The position numbers were made by a program, and so were the translations under genes. Shown here piece by piece: positions 1-6,120 of a stretch of DNA of 6,120 nucleotides. Origin of the DNA: Gammaproteobacteria bacterium. Lineage in GTDB: Bacteria; Pseudomonadota; Gammaproteobacteria; UBA9339. Every line of letters begins with the position of its first letter. Positions within the stretch are counted from its first letter, which is position 1. Location of the stretch: NCBI GenBank assembly GCA_018814965.1, contig JAHIYS010000250.1, positions 1 through 6,120 on the forward strand, in the 5' to 3' direction. The notes beneath the pieces are model-generated. The model was not told the origin of the DNA, ran no database searches, and saw only the letters and a program-made list of their open reading frames with translations.

Positions 1-1719
1 CGAGGCTTTGGGTTTGGTTAGGATTTTCTTTACTACTTTGCGGCAGATTTTAGCTATTTCACGCTCTAAGCTACGCACCCCGGCCTCACGAGTATAATAA
101 CGGATAATTTCTAAAATAGAGTCTTCATCAAAAGAGATCTCTTTTGCTTTAAGGCCATTAGCTTTAATTTGTTTTGGGATCAAATATTTTATTGCAATTT
201 TTAATTTTTCTTCTTCTGTATATCCAGCTAGATGCAGTATTTCCATACGGTCAAGTAATGCAGGAGGAATATCCAGAGAGTTTGCTGTAGCGACAAACAT
301 TACATCAGATAGATCATAGTCAACTTCAAGATAGTGATCATTGAAGGAGTGATTTTGTTCTGGATCTAGCACTTCAAGTAAGGCTGATGCTGGATCCCCA
401 TGAAAGTCCATTGCCATTTTGTCAACTTCATCTAACATGAAGAGGGGATTGCGAACTTTAGCTTTAGACATTTTTTGGAGAATTTTCCCAGGAAGCGAAC
501 CAATGTAGGTGCGACGATGTCCTCGGATCTCAGCTTCATCGCGGACTCCACCTAGAGAGAACCTGGCAAATGTACGGCCAGTAGCACGCGCAATAGACTG
601 TCCCAGAGAGGTTTTGCCTACGCCTGGTGGGCCAACTAAGCATAGGATAGGACCCTTTATTTTTTTTACTCGATTTTGTACTGCAAGGTATTCAGTAATT
701 CGCTCCTTAACTTTTTCCAATCCATAGTGATCATCTTCAAGAATCTTCTCGGCCTTGCTTAGGCTCTTATTAACTTTGGATATTTTTTTCCATGGTAAAT
801 CTAAGAGGCAATCAAGATAGTTGCGAGAAACGGTAGCTTCAGCTGATAAAGGGGGCATCATTTTTAATTTATTATACTCTGCCATGGCTTTTTCTTTAGC
901 TTCAGTGCTGAGCCCAACTTTATTTATTTTGATTTTCAACTTTTCCATTTCGGATAGTTGTTGATGGCCGTCATTTAGATCATCTAACTCTTTTTGAACC
1001 GCCTTTAATTTTTCGTTTAAGTAAAATTCACGTTGGTTTTTGTTTAATTGAAACTTTACTCTGCTGGTTAGTTTTTCTTCTACCTGCATCACCTCTAATT
1101 CGTGTAAAAGGAGGTTTATAACTATTCGCAACCGCTCTTTGGCATTTTGGGTCTCAAGTATTTTTTGTTTATCTTCAAGCTTTACTAATGGTATATGCGC
1201 AGCAACAGCATCTGCCAAACGTCCCGGCTCATTGATGTTAGTTAGGGCAGATAGAACTTCGACAGGAACTTTTTGGTTTATCTTGATGTAATCTTCAAAT
1301 TTATTTAGTAAAGAACGGGTTAATGCTTCGGTTTCGTTATCTTTTGGTACTATATCTTCTAGAATCTCTATTTCGCTTAAAAAAAGAGTTTCGTTTACGG
1401 TCAATTTTTTGATTTTACCCCTACTAATTCCTTCAGCTAATACCTTAATGGTGCCATCTGGTAATTTAAGGACTTGTAAAATATTTGCTACCGTACCTAC
1501 TTCATACAGATCTTTAGCTTTCGGATCCTCTTTTTTGGGGTCTTTTTGTGCAGTGAAGAATATTTGTTTTCCAGAGGTTACGCTCGTTTCTAGTGCTTTA
1601 ACCGATTTTGGGCGATTGATAAATAGAGGAATAACCATAAAGGGATAGATTACTGAGTCCCTTAATGGCAGTAACGGCATAGTGTTTTGCTTTTCTTTTT
1701 GTTTAGTATAGTCAGTCAT
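1..1719 (-). CDS. lon: ATP-dependent protease Lon (LonA type), N-terminal 573 residues; 3' end beyond window
   Basis: Lon is a cytosolic homohexameric AAA+ serine protease that degrades misfolded proteins and specific regulators. The frame runs open from the ATG at 1717-1719 to the left edge. It shows the LonN substrate-binding domain (about residues 14-205, opening with MPLLPLRDSVIYPFMVIPLF), a charged helical linker (about 210-310, with NQREFYLNEKLKAVQKEL) and the AAA+ module. Walker A is GPPGVGKT at 363-370, and Walker B has D430-E431 within FMLDEVDK. The sensor-1 segment ATANS, a conserved LLDRMEI arginine and the sensor-2 segment TREAGVRSLEREI follow. The Ser-Lys protease domain, about 200 residues by comparison with E. 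coli Lon, is missing only because the window ends. The chosen start overlaps the clpX stop in ATGACTGA and lacks a visible Shine-Dalgarno, so translation is probably coupled to clpX. Met14 (1678-1680), directly before the conserved PLLPLRD, is an alternative start preceded by a weak GAAAAG. Confidence 0.97.
   Translation of the reverse strand, partial: MTDYTKQKEKQNTMPLLPLRDSVIYPFMVIPLFINRPKSVKALETSVTSGKQIFFTAQKDPKKEDPKAKDLYEVGTVANILQVLKLPDGTIKVLAEGISRGKIKKLTVNETLFLSEIEILEDIVPKDNETEALTRSLLNKFEDYIKINQKVPVEVLSALTNINEPGRLADAVAAHIPLVKLEDKQKILETQNAKERLRIVINLLLHELEVMQVEEKLTSRVKFQLNKNQREFYLNEKLKAVQKELDDLNDGHQQLSEMEKLKIKINKVGLSTEAKEKAMAEYNKLKMMPPLSAEATVSRNYLDCLLDLPWKKISKVNKSLSKAEKILEDDHYGLEKVKERITEYLAVQNRVKKIKGPILCLVGPPGVGKTSLGQSIARATGRTFARFSLGGVRDEAEIRGHRRTYIGSLPGKILQKMSKAKVRNPLFMLDEVDKMAMDFHGDPASALLEVLDPEQNHSFNDHYLEVDYDLSDVMFVATANSLDIPPALLDRMEILHLAGYTEEEKLKIAIKYLIPKQIKANGLKAKEISFDEDSILEIIRYYTREAGVRSLEREIAKICRKVVKKILTKPKAS
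1712..1719 (-). other. clpX stop / lon start overlap (ATGACTGA)
   Basis: On the minus strand the lon ATG (1719-1717) lies just upstream of the clpX TGA (1714-1712), giving an 8-nt overlap in a different frame. No Shine-Dalgarno is recognisable in the AT-rich 15 nt before the ATG. This arrangement is commonly associated with translational coupling by termination and re-initiation, which I infer here. It also leaves no intergenic space for a separate lon promoter, although a promoter inside clpX cannot be excluded. Confidence 0.75.
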
Positions 1720-2983
1720 AAGATATTTTAATTATGTTTTTTTGTTTTATTATTCTAATTAATATGGGGTCTTTAATGCCATTTACAACCTCTTGGTCGA
1801 TGATAATTTTAGTTATCCCTTTCTGAGATGGTAATTGGTACATAGTTTCTAGTAATAAATTTTCTAAAATTGATCTTAAGCCGCGTGCCCCAGCCTTTTT
1901 GGTTAGGGCTTTTTGAGCGATGGCTTTTAATGCATCATCTTGGAACTCTATTTCAGCGTCTTCCATATGAAATAGTTTATGATATTGCTTCGTCAGGGAG
2001 TTTTTGGGTTCTTTTAAAATACGTACTAATTCATCCTCTTCAAGCTCATTAAGGACTGATATTATTGGTAGGCGTCCTACAAACTCAGGTATCAAGCCAT
2101 ATTTTATTAAATCCTCTGGTTCAACTTGACGGAGGAGGTCGCCAATAGCTTTTTTGCTTTTCTCATCGTGAATTTTAGCTCCAAACCCAATGCCTGATTT
2201 TTCGGTTCTATTTTGGATAATTTTATCTAATTCGGCAAACGCGCCACCACAGATAAAAAGAATGTTTTTAGTGTTAACTTGTAAATATTCTTGTTGCGGG
2301 TGTTTTCTGCCGCCATGGGGAGGAACGCTAGCGATAGTTCCCTCAATAATTTTTAGTAGAGCTTGCTGCACCCCTTCTCCGGAGACATCTCTGGTAATTG
2401 AGGCGCTATCGCTTTTACGGGTTATTTTATCAATCTCATCAACGTAGATTATCCCTGTTTCAGCTTTTTTTGCATCGTAGTTGCTGTTTTGTAAGAGTTT
2501 TTGAATTATGGTCTCAACGTCATCTCCAACGTAACCAGCTTCGGTTAGTGTGGTGGCATCAGCAATGGCAAAGGGTACATTTAGCATCTTTGCTAAGGTT
2601 TCGGCAAGAAGAGTCTTGCCACAGCCGGTTGGGCCGATTAACAGGATGTTGCTTTTATTTAATTCTACATCGTTATCGGTTTTATCGGTTTTGTTGTTTC
2701 TATAATAAAGTAAGCGCTTATAATGATTATAAACAGCGACACTCAAGGATTTTTTTGCATGTTCTTGACCGATTACGTAGTCATTCAATGAATTATTGAT
2801 CTCTATTGGAGTCGGTAATTTAATCTCTTCAGATGTTTCTTCCTCTGTATTTAAAGCATCTTTGCATGAATTAATACATTCATCACAAATACAAGCGGAT
2901 GATCCAGCGATCAATTTACTTACTTCTTTTTGGGGTTTGCCACAAAAAGAGCAGTGAAGGTTTTTATCAGTTTTAGTAGTCAT
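1712..2983 (-). CDS. clpX: ATP-dependent Clp protease ATP-binding subunit ClpX
   Basis: ClpX is a cytosolic hexameric AAA+ unfoldase that recognises tagged or native substrates and threads them into the ClpP peptidase. The 423-residue protein matches the family length (E. coli 424) and is complete. The N-terminal zinc-binding domain has C11, C14, C33 and C36. The AAA+ core has Walker A GPTGCGKT (117-124, K123), pore-loop tyrosine Y151 in TEAGYVGDD, and Walker B D182-E183 in YVDEIDK. It also has the RKH loop in GGRKHPQQEY, the IGF ClpP-docking loop at I265-G266-F267, and sensor 2 in GARGLRS. The intact IGF loop implies that a ClpP exists elsewhere in the genome. The ATG at 2981-2983 fits the family N-terminus, although only a weak Shine-Dalgarno is visible. 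It is the first gene of a clpX-lon unit, with an 8-nt overlap, and is divergent from the antiporter gene; clpP is not its immediate upstream neighbour. Confidence 0.99.
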   Translation of the reverse strand: MTTKTDKNLHCSFCGKPQKEVSKLIAGSSACICDECINSCKDALNTEEETSEEIKLPTPIEINNSLNDYVIGQEHAKKSLSVAVYNHYKRLLYYRNNKTDKTDNDVELNKSNILLIGPTGCGKTLLAETLAKMLNVPFAIADATTLTEAGYVGDDVETIIQKLLQNSNYDAKKAETGIIYVDEIDKITRKSDSASITRDVSGEGVQQALLKIIEGTIASVPPHGGRKHPQQEYLQVNTKNILFICGGAFAELDKIIQNRTEKSGIGFGAKIHDEKSKKAIGDLLRQVEPEDLIKYGLIPEFVGRLPIISVLNELEEDELVRILKEPKNSLTKQYHKLFHMEDAEIEFQDDALKAIAQKALTKKAGARGLRSILENLLLETMYQLPSQKGITKIIIDQEVVNGIKDPILIRIIKQKNIIKISYD

Positions 2984-3027
2984 GGGCTTTAAGTATATTT
3001 TTATCTTATAATCAATATGTTATCGTT

Positions 3028-3033
3028 ATTATA
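3028..3033 (-). promoter_or_regulatory. Candidate -10 box for clpX-lon
   Basis: On the minus strand this reads TATAAT, a perfect sigma-70 -10 hexamer. It would put a transcription start near 3020 and leave a leader of roughly 35-40 nt before the clpX ATG. No convincing -35 hexamer is seen 16-18 bp upstream (the region reads roughly CTCTCC), and no heat-shock sigma-32 type -10 (CCCCAT-like) is visible. In DNA this AT-rich a TATAAT can arise by chance, so this is a weak call. Confidence 0.3.
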
Positions 3034-3075
3034 GGATGGTTTATAAGACTGGAGAGTTTATCACTAAAATATATG

Positions 3076-3103
3076 TTGCGTAAATGCTCATATGTATTAT
3101 AAA
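3076..3103 (+). promoter_or_regulatory. Candidate promoter for the antiporter gene
   Basis: TTGCGT (3076-3081) and TATAAA (3098-3103) are separated by 16 bp, an acceptable sigma-70 layout. A transcription start near 3110 would give a leader of about 30 nt before the ATG at 3142. The -10 box lies inside the first copy of the 14-bp repeat at 3096-3109. The surrounding DNA is so AT-rich that chance matches are likely. Confidence 0.35.
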
Positions 3104-3128
3104 TATATTGTTGAATTATAAATATATT
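3096..3128 (+). repeat. Two direct copies of a 14-bp AT-rich repeat
   Basis: ATTATAAATATATT occurs at 3096-3109 and exactly again at 3115-3128, a 19-bp period separated by GTTGA. Each copy contains the self-complementary octamer AATATATT. A looser relative, TAAAATATATGTTG, occurs at 3065-3078 (compare TAAATATATTGTTG at 3100-3113). The pair sits just upstream of the antiporter start, where it could be a tandem operator or merely low-complexity spacer. Confidence 0.7.
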
Positions 3129-3141
3129 TGAGTATCTGATT

Positions 3142-5358
3142 ATGCATGAAGTGATCCCTTTTATTAAAGATTTGGCGATAATGCTTAGTATAGCTAGCGT
3201 TGTTGTTTTGTCGTTCCAAAAAATACGACAGCCAGTGATCTTGGGATACATAATTGCTGGTGTGATTATTGGGCCCTATACCCCTCCCTACTCCTTGGTA
3301 ACCGATGTTACTCAGATTCAAACGATATCTGAAATGGGGGTAATTTTTCTAATGTTTGCCTTAGGGTTAGATTTTAGCTTTCATAAACTTAAAAGTATTG
3401 GCTTTTCGGCCATTATTACCGGGGTAGTTAAGGTTTCAGGGGTAGTAATGCTAGGGTTCTTGGCTGGATGGTTTATGAACTGGCCATTTTATTATTGTTT
3501 GTTTTTTGGCGCAGGACTTGCGATCTCTTCAACGACCATCATTATCAAAGCATTAGACGAGTTGAATTTAAAAGGAAAGCGTTTTACTGATGTGGTTTTT
3601 GGAATTCTAATAGTTGAAGACCTTTTGGCTATATTGTTGCTAACAACGCTTTCAACAGTTGTTGTTACTAAAAACATTTTTTCATTTGATATGGTTTTTG
3701 CAGCAATGAAATTAATTTTAGTAATTGGTAGCTGGTTTTTGTCTGGGTATTTTATTGTCACAATATTGTTTAAGAGGATTATAAAATATGTTAGTCCTGA
3801 AACTTTAACTATTGTTTCAATCGCCCTTTGTTTATCTATGGCAGTTACCGCAGCATATTTTCACTATTCTACTGCGCTTGGTGCTTTTATTATGGGGTCT
3901 ATTTTGGCAGAAACTCCGTTTGCTCATCGGATCAAGCATTTAACTAGCCCATTGCGGGATGTTTTTGCTGCAGTATTTTTTATTTCTATCGGGATGTTAA
4001 TAAATGTAAGGGTTATTTACGATCATTGGCCGATCATTCTGGCATTTTCTATGCTGGCTATAGTCGGCAAAGTATTGGTAACGACTATTGTTACTTTCTT
4101 GACTGGACAGAGTGTTAATACTTCTATACGCGCTGGGTTTAGTATGGCGCCTGTGGGAGAGTTTTCGTTCATTATTATGGCATTGGGGCTTAGTTTGAGA
4201 GTTATCAGTGATGATTTATATCAAATTGTGATTGGTGTGGCTGCGATTACCACTCTTGCCACCCCTTATCTCATGGTGCTTTCTGGTGGTATTGCTACAA
4301 AACTAAATTCTAGTCTTTCAGAGCGTTCCAAATATTTTCTAGAAAGTTATTCTGCTTGGATATATCGGGCTTTATCAACCTATAATAAACAAGTGGAATA
4401 TCGAAAGTTTATGGTTAGACTTATTTTTAATGGCATAATTATTGCTGTTATTTTTACTTTGGTGCACGACTTTGTTTTGCCGCAATTTACCCCTTTAATA
4501 AAGAATTTTGATGTGGTTAAAATATCGAGTTGGGTAATTGCTTTGTTAATTTCATCGCCATTTATTTGGGGGATGTCATTTGGTTTCAAGCTAATTCATA
4601 AAGGAAGGCAGATTCCAGCTTTGTTTTTGGGGGTGGGATTAACCGTTGCCGAAATTATTATTTTGAGTGTTACCTATTTTAGTACTTGGTATATTCCTCT
4701 TATCATTGCCATTATTATGGTGATACTTTTTGGTTTGTTATATAAACAGCTAGAGGGATCTTATCATTGGTTTGAGCGTCATTTAGTACATATATTAAGA
4801 AGAAAACAGCAAAGACAAACCAAATATGAGGAGCTAGCTCCATGGGATACCCACTTGGTTGAGGTTGTTGCTACTAATCAATCTGAAGATTCTGTTGTTG
4901 GAAAAACTTTAAGTGAAAATAGATTGAGGCAAAAATTTGGTGTTAATGTTGTGGCTATTCGTCGTGGATCTAAAATAATTTTAGCACCGCGAGGGGAAGA
5001 GGTGATAATGCCTCGTGATGAATTAATAGTTTTAGGAAACGATGAGCAGATAGATGCTTTTAAGGAGAATGCAGAGGAAGATGGTTTTGAGCACAAAAGG
5101 GAAGATATTTTAAAAGAGTTTGTTTTAAAGGGATTAGCGTTGGATAAAGAAAGTCCCTTTGCTGGTAAGTCAATTCGAGATTCTAATATTCGGGAACAGG
5201 TTTGTGGTATCGTTGTAGGGTTAGAGCGCAATGGTTTTCGCATGTTAAATCCTGATCCTGCTACTGTTTTAAAAGCTGATGATTTGTTATTGGTAGTGGG
5301 TAAGCCAGAAGCAATCCTTGCTCAGAAAAAGGCTAAAGCAGAGGATTTAGCACAATAA
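3142..5358 (+). CDS. CPA2-family monovalent cation:proton antiporter with two C-terminal TrkA_C (RCK_C) domains
   Basis: This is a 738-residue inner-membrane protein, predicted to exchange K+ or Na+ for H+. Residues about 8-385 form the Na+/H+ exchanger domain of the KefB/KefC type. Family landmarks are RQPVILGYIIAGVIIGP near the N-terminus, GLAISSTT (125-132), the acidic pair E159-D160 in LIVEDLLAI, STALGAFIMGSILAE (243-257) and MAPVGEFSFI (335-344). Residues about 423-536 add four further hydrophobic segments (about 423-449, 461-480, 492-513, 519-536). A basic stretch (HILRRKQQRQTK) then leads to two cytosolic TrkA_C-like domains, about 571-645 and 655-735. No Rossmann TrkA_N domain (GxGxxG) is present, unlike KefB/KefC, and the protein is more than 100 residues longer than those (about 600-620). 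The ATG at 3142 fits the family N-terminus, with only a weak TTGAG upstream. It is divergent from clpX and convergent with dinB. The ion specificity cannot be told from sequence, so no gene symbol is given. Confidence 0.93.
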   Translation: MHEVIPFIKDLAIMLSIASVVVLSFQKIRQPVILGYIIAGVIIGPYTPPYSLVTDVTQIQTISEMGVIFLMFALGLDFSFHKLKSIGFSAIITGVVKVSGVVMLGFLAGWFMNWPFYYCLFFGAGLAISSTTIIIKALDELNLKGKRFTDVVFGILIVEDLLAILLLTTLSTVVVTKNIFSFDMVFAAMKLILVIGSWFLSGYFIVTILFKRIIKYVSPETLTIVSIALCLSMAVTAAYFHYSTALGAFIMGSILAETPFAHRIKHLTSPLRDVFAAVFFISIGMLINVRVIYDHWPIILAFSMLAIVGKVLVTTIVTFLTGQSVNTSIRAGFSMAPVGEFSFIIMALGLSLRVISDDLYQIVIGVAAITTLATPYLMVLSGGIATKLNSSLSERSKYFLESYSAWIYRALSTYNKQVEYRKFMVRLIFNGIIIAVIFTLVHDFVLPQFTPLIKNFDVVKISSWVIALLISSPFIWGMSFGFKLIHKGRQIPALFLGVGLTVAEIIILSVTYFSTWYIPLIIAIIMVILFGLLYKQLEGSYHWFERHLVHILRRKQQRQTKYEELAPWDTHLVEVVATNQSEDSVVGKTLSENRLRQKFGVNVVAIRRGSKIILAPRGEEVIMPRDELIVLGNDEQIDAFKENAEEDGFEHKREDILKEFVLKGLALDKESPFAGKSIRDSNIREQVCGIVVGLERNGFRMLNPDPATVLKADDLLLVVGKPEAILAQKKAKAEDLAQ

Positions 5359-5380
5359 TTTAAGGCTAATAAATGGGTTT
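5359..5380. other. 22-nt convergent gap between the antiporter gene and dinB
   Basis: The antiporter TAA (5356-5358) and the dinB stop (5381-5383, TGA on the minus strand) face each other across 22 nt. I find no GC-rich hairpin followed by a T-tract here or in the immediately flanking coding ends, so no intrinsic terminator is annotated. Confidence 0.6.
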
Positions 5381-6120
5381 TCAAAGGGCTTGTTTGTCAG
5401 TTTTTGGGTTACAATCAAATCTTACCCCTGCCCCCAGCAGTCTAATAGGCTTATTGTATCGTTTAAACCCTTTCTTAAAAAGATCAAAAAATATTTCTTC
5501 GCTAAAAGTGTTGTTGGTTATTTCCGCAGATATTTTTTTAAAATCAAAAAATTTAATTTTTATAAATTGCTTGGTTATTTGTGGGTTAGATGAGTGTTTA
5601 AGGCGAGTTTTAAGTTTTTGAATAAGGGAAGTTAATGCGATTAACCCTGAGTCTAATGTTTGTAAATCTTTAGGAAATGTTTCTTCAATGCTTAATGATT
5701 TTTGGATGGTATCTGGCATTACTGGACGATCATCTATCCCGCGACAAAACTGATAAAAACGCTCGCCAATTTTCCCGAACTGTTTTGATAGTTGTTCTAG
5801 CGATATTTTTTGTAAATCCGCACAAGTTTTTATTTGCAGGTTGTGTAATTTTTTTGCAGTAACTTTTCCTACGCCAAATATTTTTGTTATAGGCAATGTT
5901 TTTACAAAATCAGGGATTTGAGTTGGCGTGATTACAAACAGGCCATCAGGCTTATCCCAAGCACTGGCTACTTTTGCTAAAAATTTGTTGGGTGCTACCC
6001 CAGCAGAAGCGGTTAGAATTAATTCTTTTTTTATCCGATTTTTTATCATTTTTGCGATTAATGTTGCACTACCTTTGCAATAAGGACAGTTGCTGACATC
6101 TAAAAAAGCCTCATCTAAAG
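5381..6120 (-). CDS. dinB: DNA polymerase IV (Y-family translesion polymerase DinB), C-terminal 245 residues; 5' end beyond window
   Basis: DinB is a low-fidelity Y-family polymerase that bypasses DNA lesions. The frame stays open through the right edge, above the first internal ATG (6047-6049), and the extra codons read LDEAFLDV, the family's catalytic motif with its acidic pair (D codon 6113-6115, E codon 6110-6112). The fragment therefore begins near residue 102 of the 351-residue E. coli protein, and the N-terminal palm and steric gate are off-window. Then follow GSATLIA, LTASAGVAPNKFLAKVAS and KPDGLFVITP (palm), a thumb helix-hairpin-helix (KIFGVGKVTAKKLHNL), and the little-finger domain starting near QKSLSIEETF and ending in IRLLGAGVRF. 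The tail stops at KTDKQAL, about three residues short of the E. coli clamp-binding ending RQLVLGL. It is convergent with the antiporter gene, 22 nt apart. SOS control cannot be judged because the promoter is outside the window. Confidence 0.96.
   Translation of the reverse strand, partial: LDEAFLDVSNCPYCKGSATLIAKMIKNRIKKELILTASAGVAPNKFLAKVASAWDKPDGLFVITPTQIPDFVKTLPITKIFGVGKVTAKKLHNLQIKTCADLQKISLEQLSKQFGKIGERFYQFCRGIDDRPVMPDTIQKSLSIEETFPKDLQTLDSGLIALTSLIQKLKTRLKHSSNPQITKQFIKIKFFDFKKISAEITNNTFSEEIFFDLFKKGFKRYNKPIRLLGAGVRFDCNPKTDKQAL

Larger units (their letters stand above)
2984..3141. other. Divergent intergenic region between clpX and the antiporter gene
   Basis: This 158-nt, very AT-rich spacer separates the two divergent starts and must hold the promoters of both, unless there are upstream promoters inside the genes. 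Besides the candidate boxes and direct repeat listed separately, it has a perfect 8-bp inverted repeat, TCTTATAA (3004-3011) and TTATAAGA (3041-3048), with a 29-bp spacer that contains the candidate clpX -10. I see no tRNA, small-protein gene with a credible start, or terminator here. Confidence 0.8.

Noticed and set aside
1..1719. Lon apparently lacking its protease domain
   Set aside because: The frame is open to the left edge, so the missing domain is an effect of the window boundary and not a truncation.
2611..2635. Cysteine in the ClpX Walker A (GPTGCGKT rather than GPTGSGKT)
   Set aside because: The cysteine form occurs in other bacterial ClpX proteins (for example in alphaproteobacteria), and all functional residues are present, so it is normal variation.
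2398..2799. 133-codon plus-strand open frame across clpX
   Set aside because: It lies antisense to a strongly conserved clpX, and its composition (many Arg, Leu, His, Cys, Ser) is typical of a shadow frame with no recognisable domain.
3012..3321. Minus-strand open frames of 79 and 74 codons spanning the intergenic region and the antiporter start
   Set aside because: They overlap the conserved N-terminus of the antiporter, have no family features and run through the region needed for promoters.
4878..5243. 121-codon minus-strand open frame opposite the TrkA_C region
   Set aside because: It is fully antisense to conserved antiporter codons, is Ser/Pro/Lys-rich and has no recognisable motif or ribosome binding site.
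6050..6120. DinB starting at the internal ATG 6047-6049
   Set aside because: The upstream codons in the same frame encode the catalytic LDEAFLDV and GSATLIA motifs, so the gene continues past the right edge and the ATG is internal.
1..6120. A mobile element, toxin-antitoxin, defence system or CRISPR array
   Set aside because: No transposase, integrase, spaced repeat array or defence-type protein is present; all four genes are recognisable housekeeping or transport functions.

Overview
The window comes from an AT-rich bacterium using the standard bacterial code. ClpX, Lon and DinB all read as typical gammaproteobacterial proteins (compared from memory with the E. coli versions; no search was run). 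The AT-rich DNA and poor Shine-Dalgarno sequences would suit a Legionellales- or Francisella-like lineage, but that placement is a guess.

Layout. Positions 1-1719 (minus strand) hold the first 573 codons of the ATP-dependent protease Lon; its proteolytic domain lies beyond the left edge. Positions 1712-2983 (minus) hold a complete clpX, the unfoldase of the ClpXP protease, whose stop codon overlaps the lon start by 8 nt, so the two form one clpX-lon transcription unit. Positions 2984-3141 are a short, very AT-rich divergent intergenic region with candidate promoters and a 14-bp direct repeat. Positions 3142-5358 (plus) hold a complete 738-residue CPA2-type monovalent cation:proton antiporter. 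It has an extra four-helix membrane segment and two C-terminal TrkA_C (RCK_C) domains, but no Rossmann TrkA_N domain. Positions 5381-6120 (minus) hold the C-terminal two thirds of DNA polymerase IV (DinB), converging on the antiporter with a 22-nt gap; its N-terminus lies beyond the right edge.

ClpX and Lon are the ATP-dependent proteolysis arm (regulated turnover and quality control). The antiporter handles ion and pH balance, and DinB is the translesion polymerase. Apart from the clpX-lon unit the genes look like ordinary chromosomal neighbours rather than one pathway. I see no mobile element, CRISPR array, RNA gene or novel multi-gene system. The points most worth checking are the absence of clpP next to clpX, the unusual architecture of the antiporter, the repeat-bearing divergent promoter region, and the shortened clamp-binding tail of DinB.
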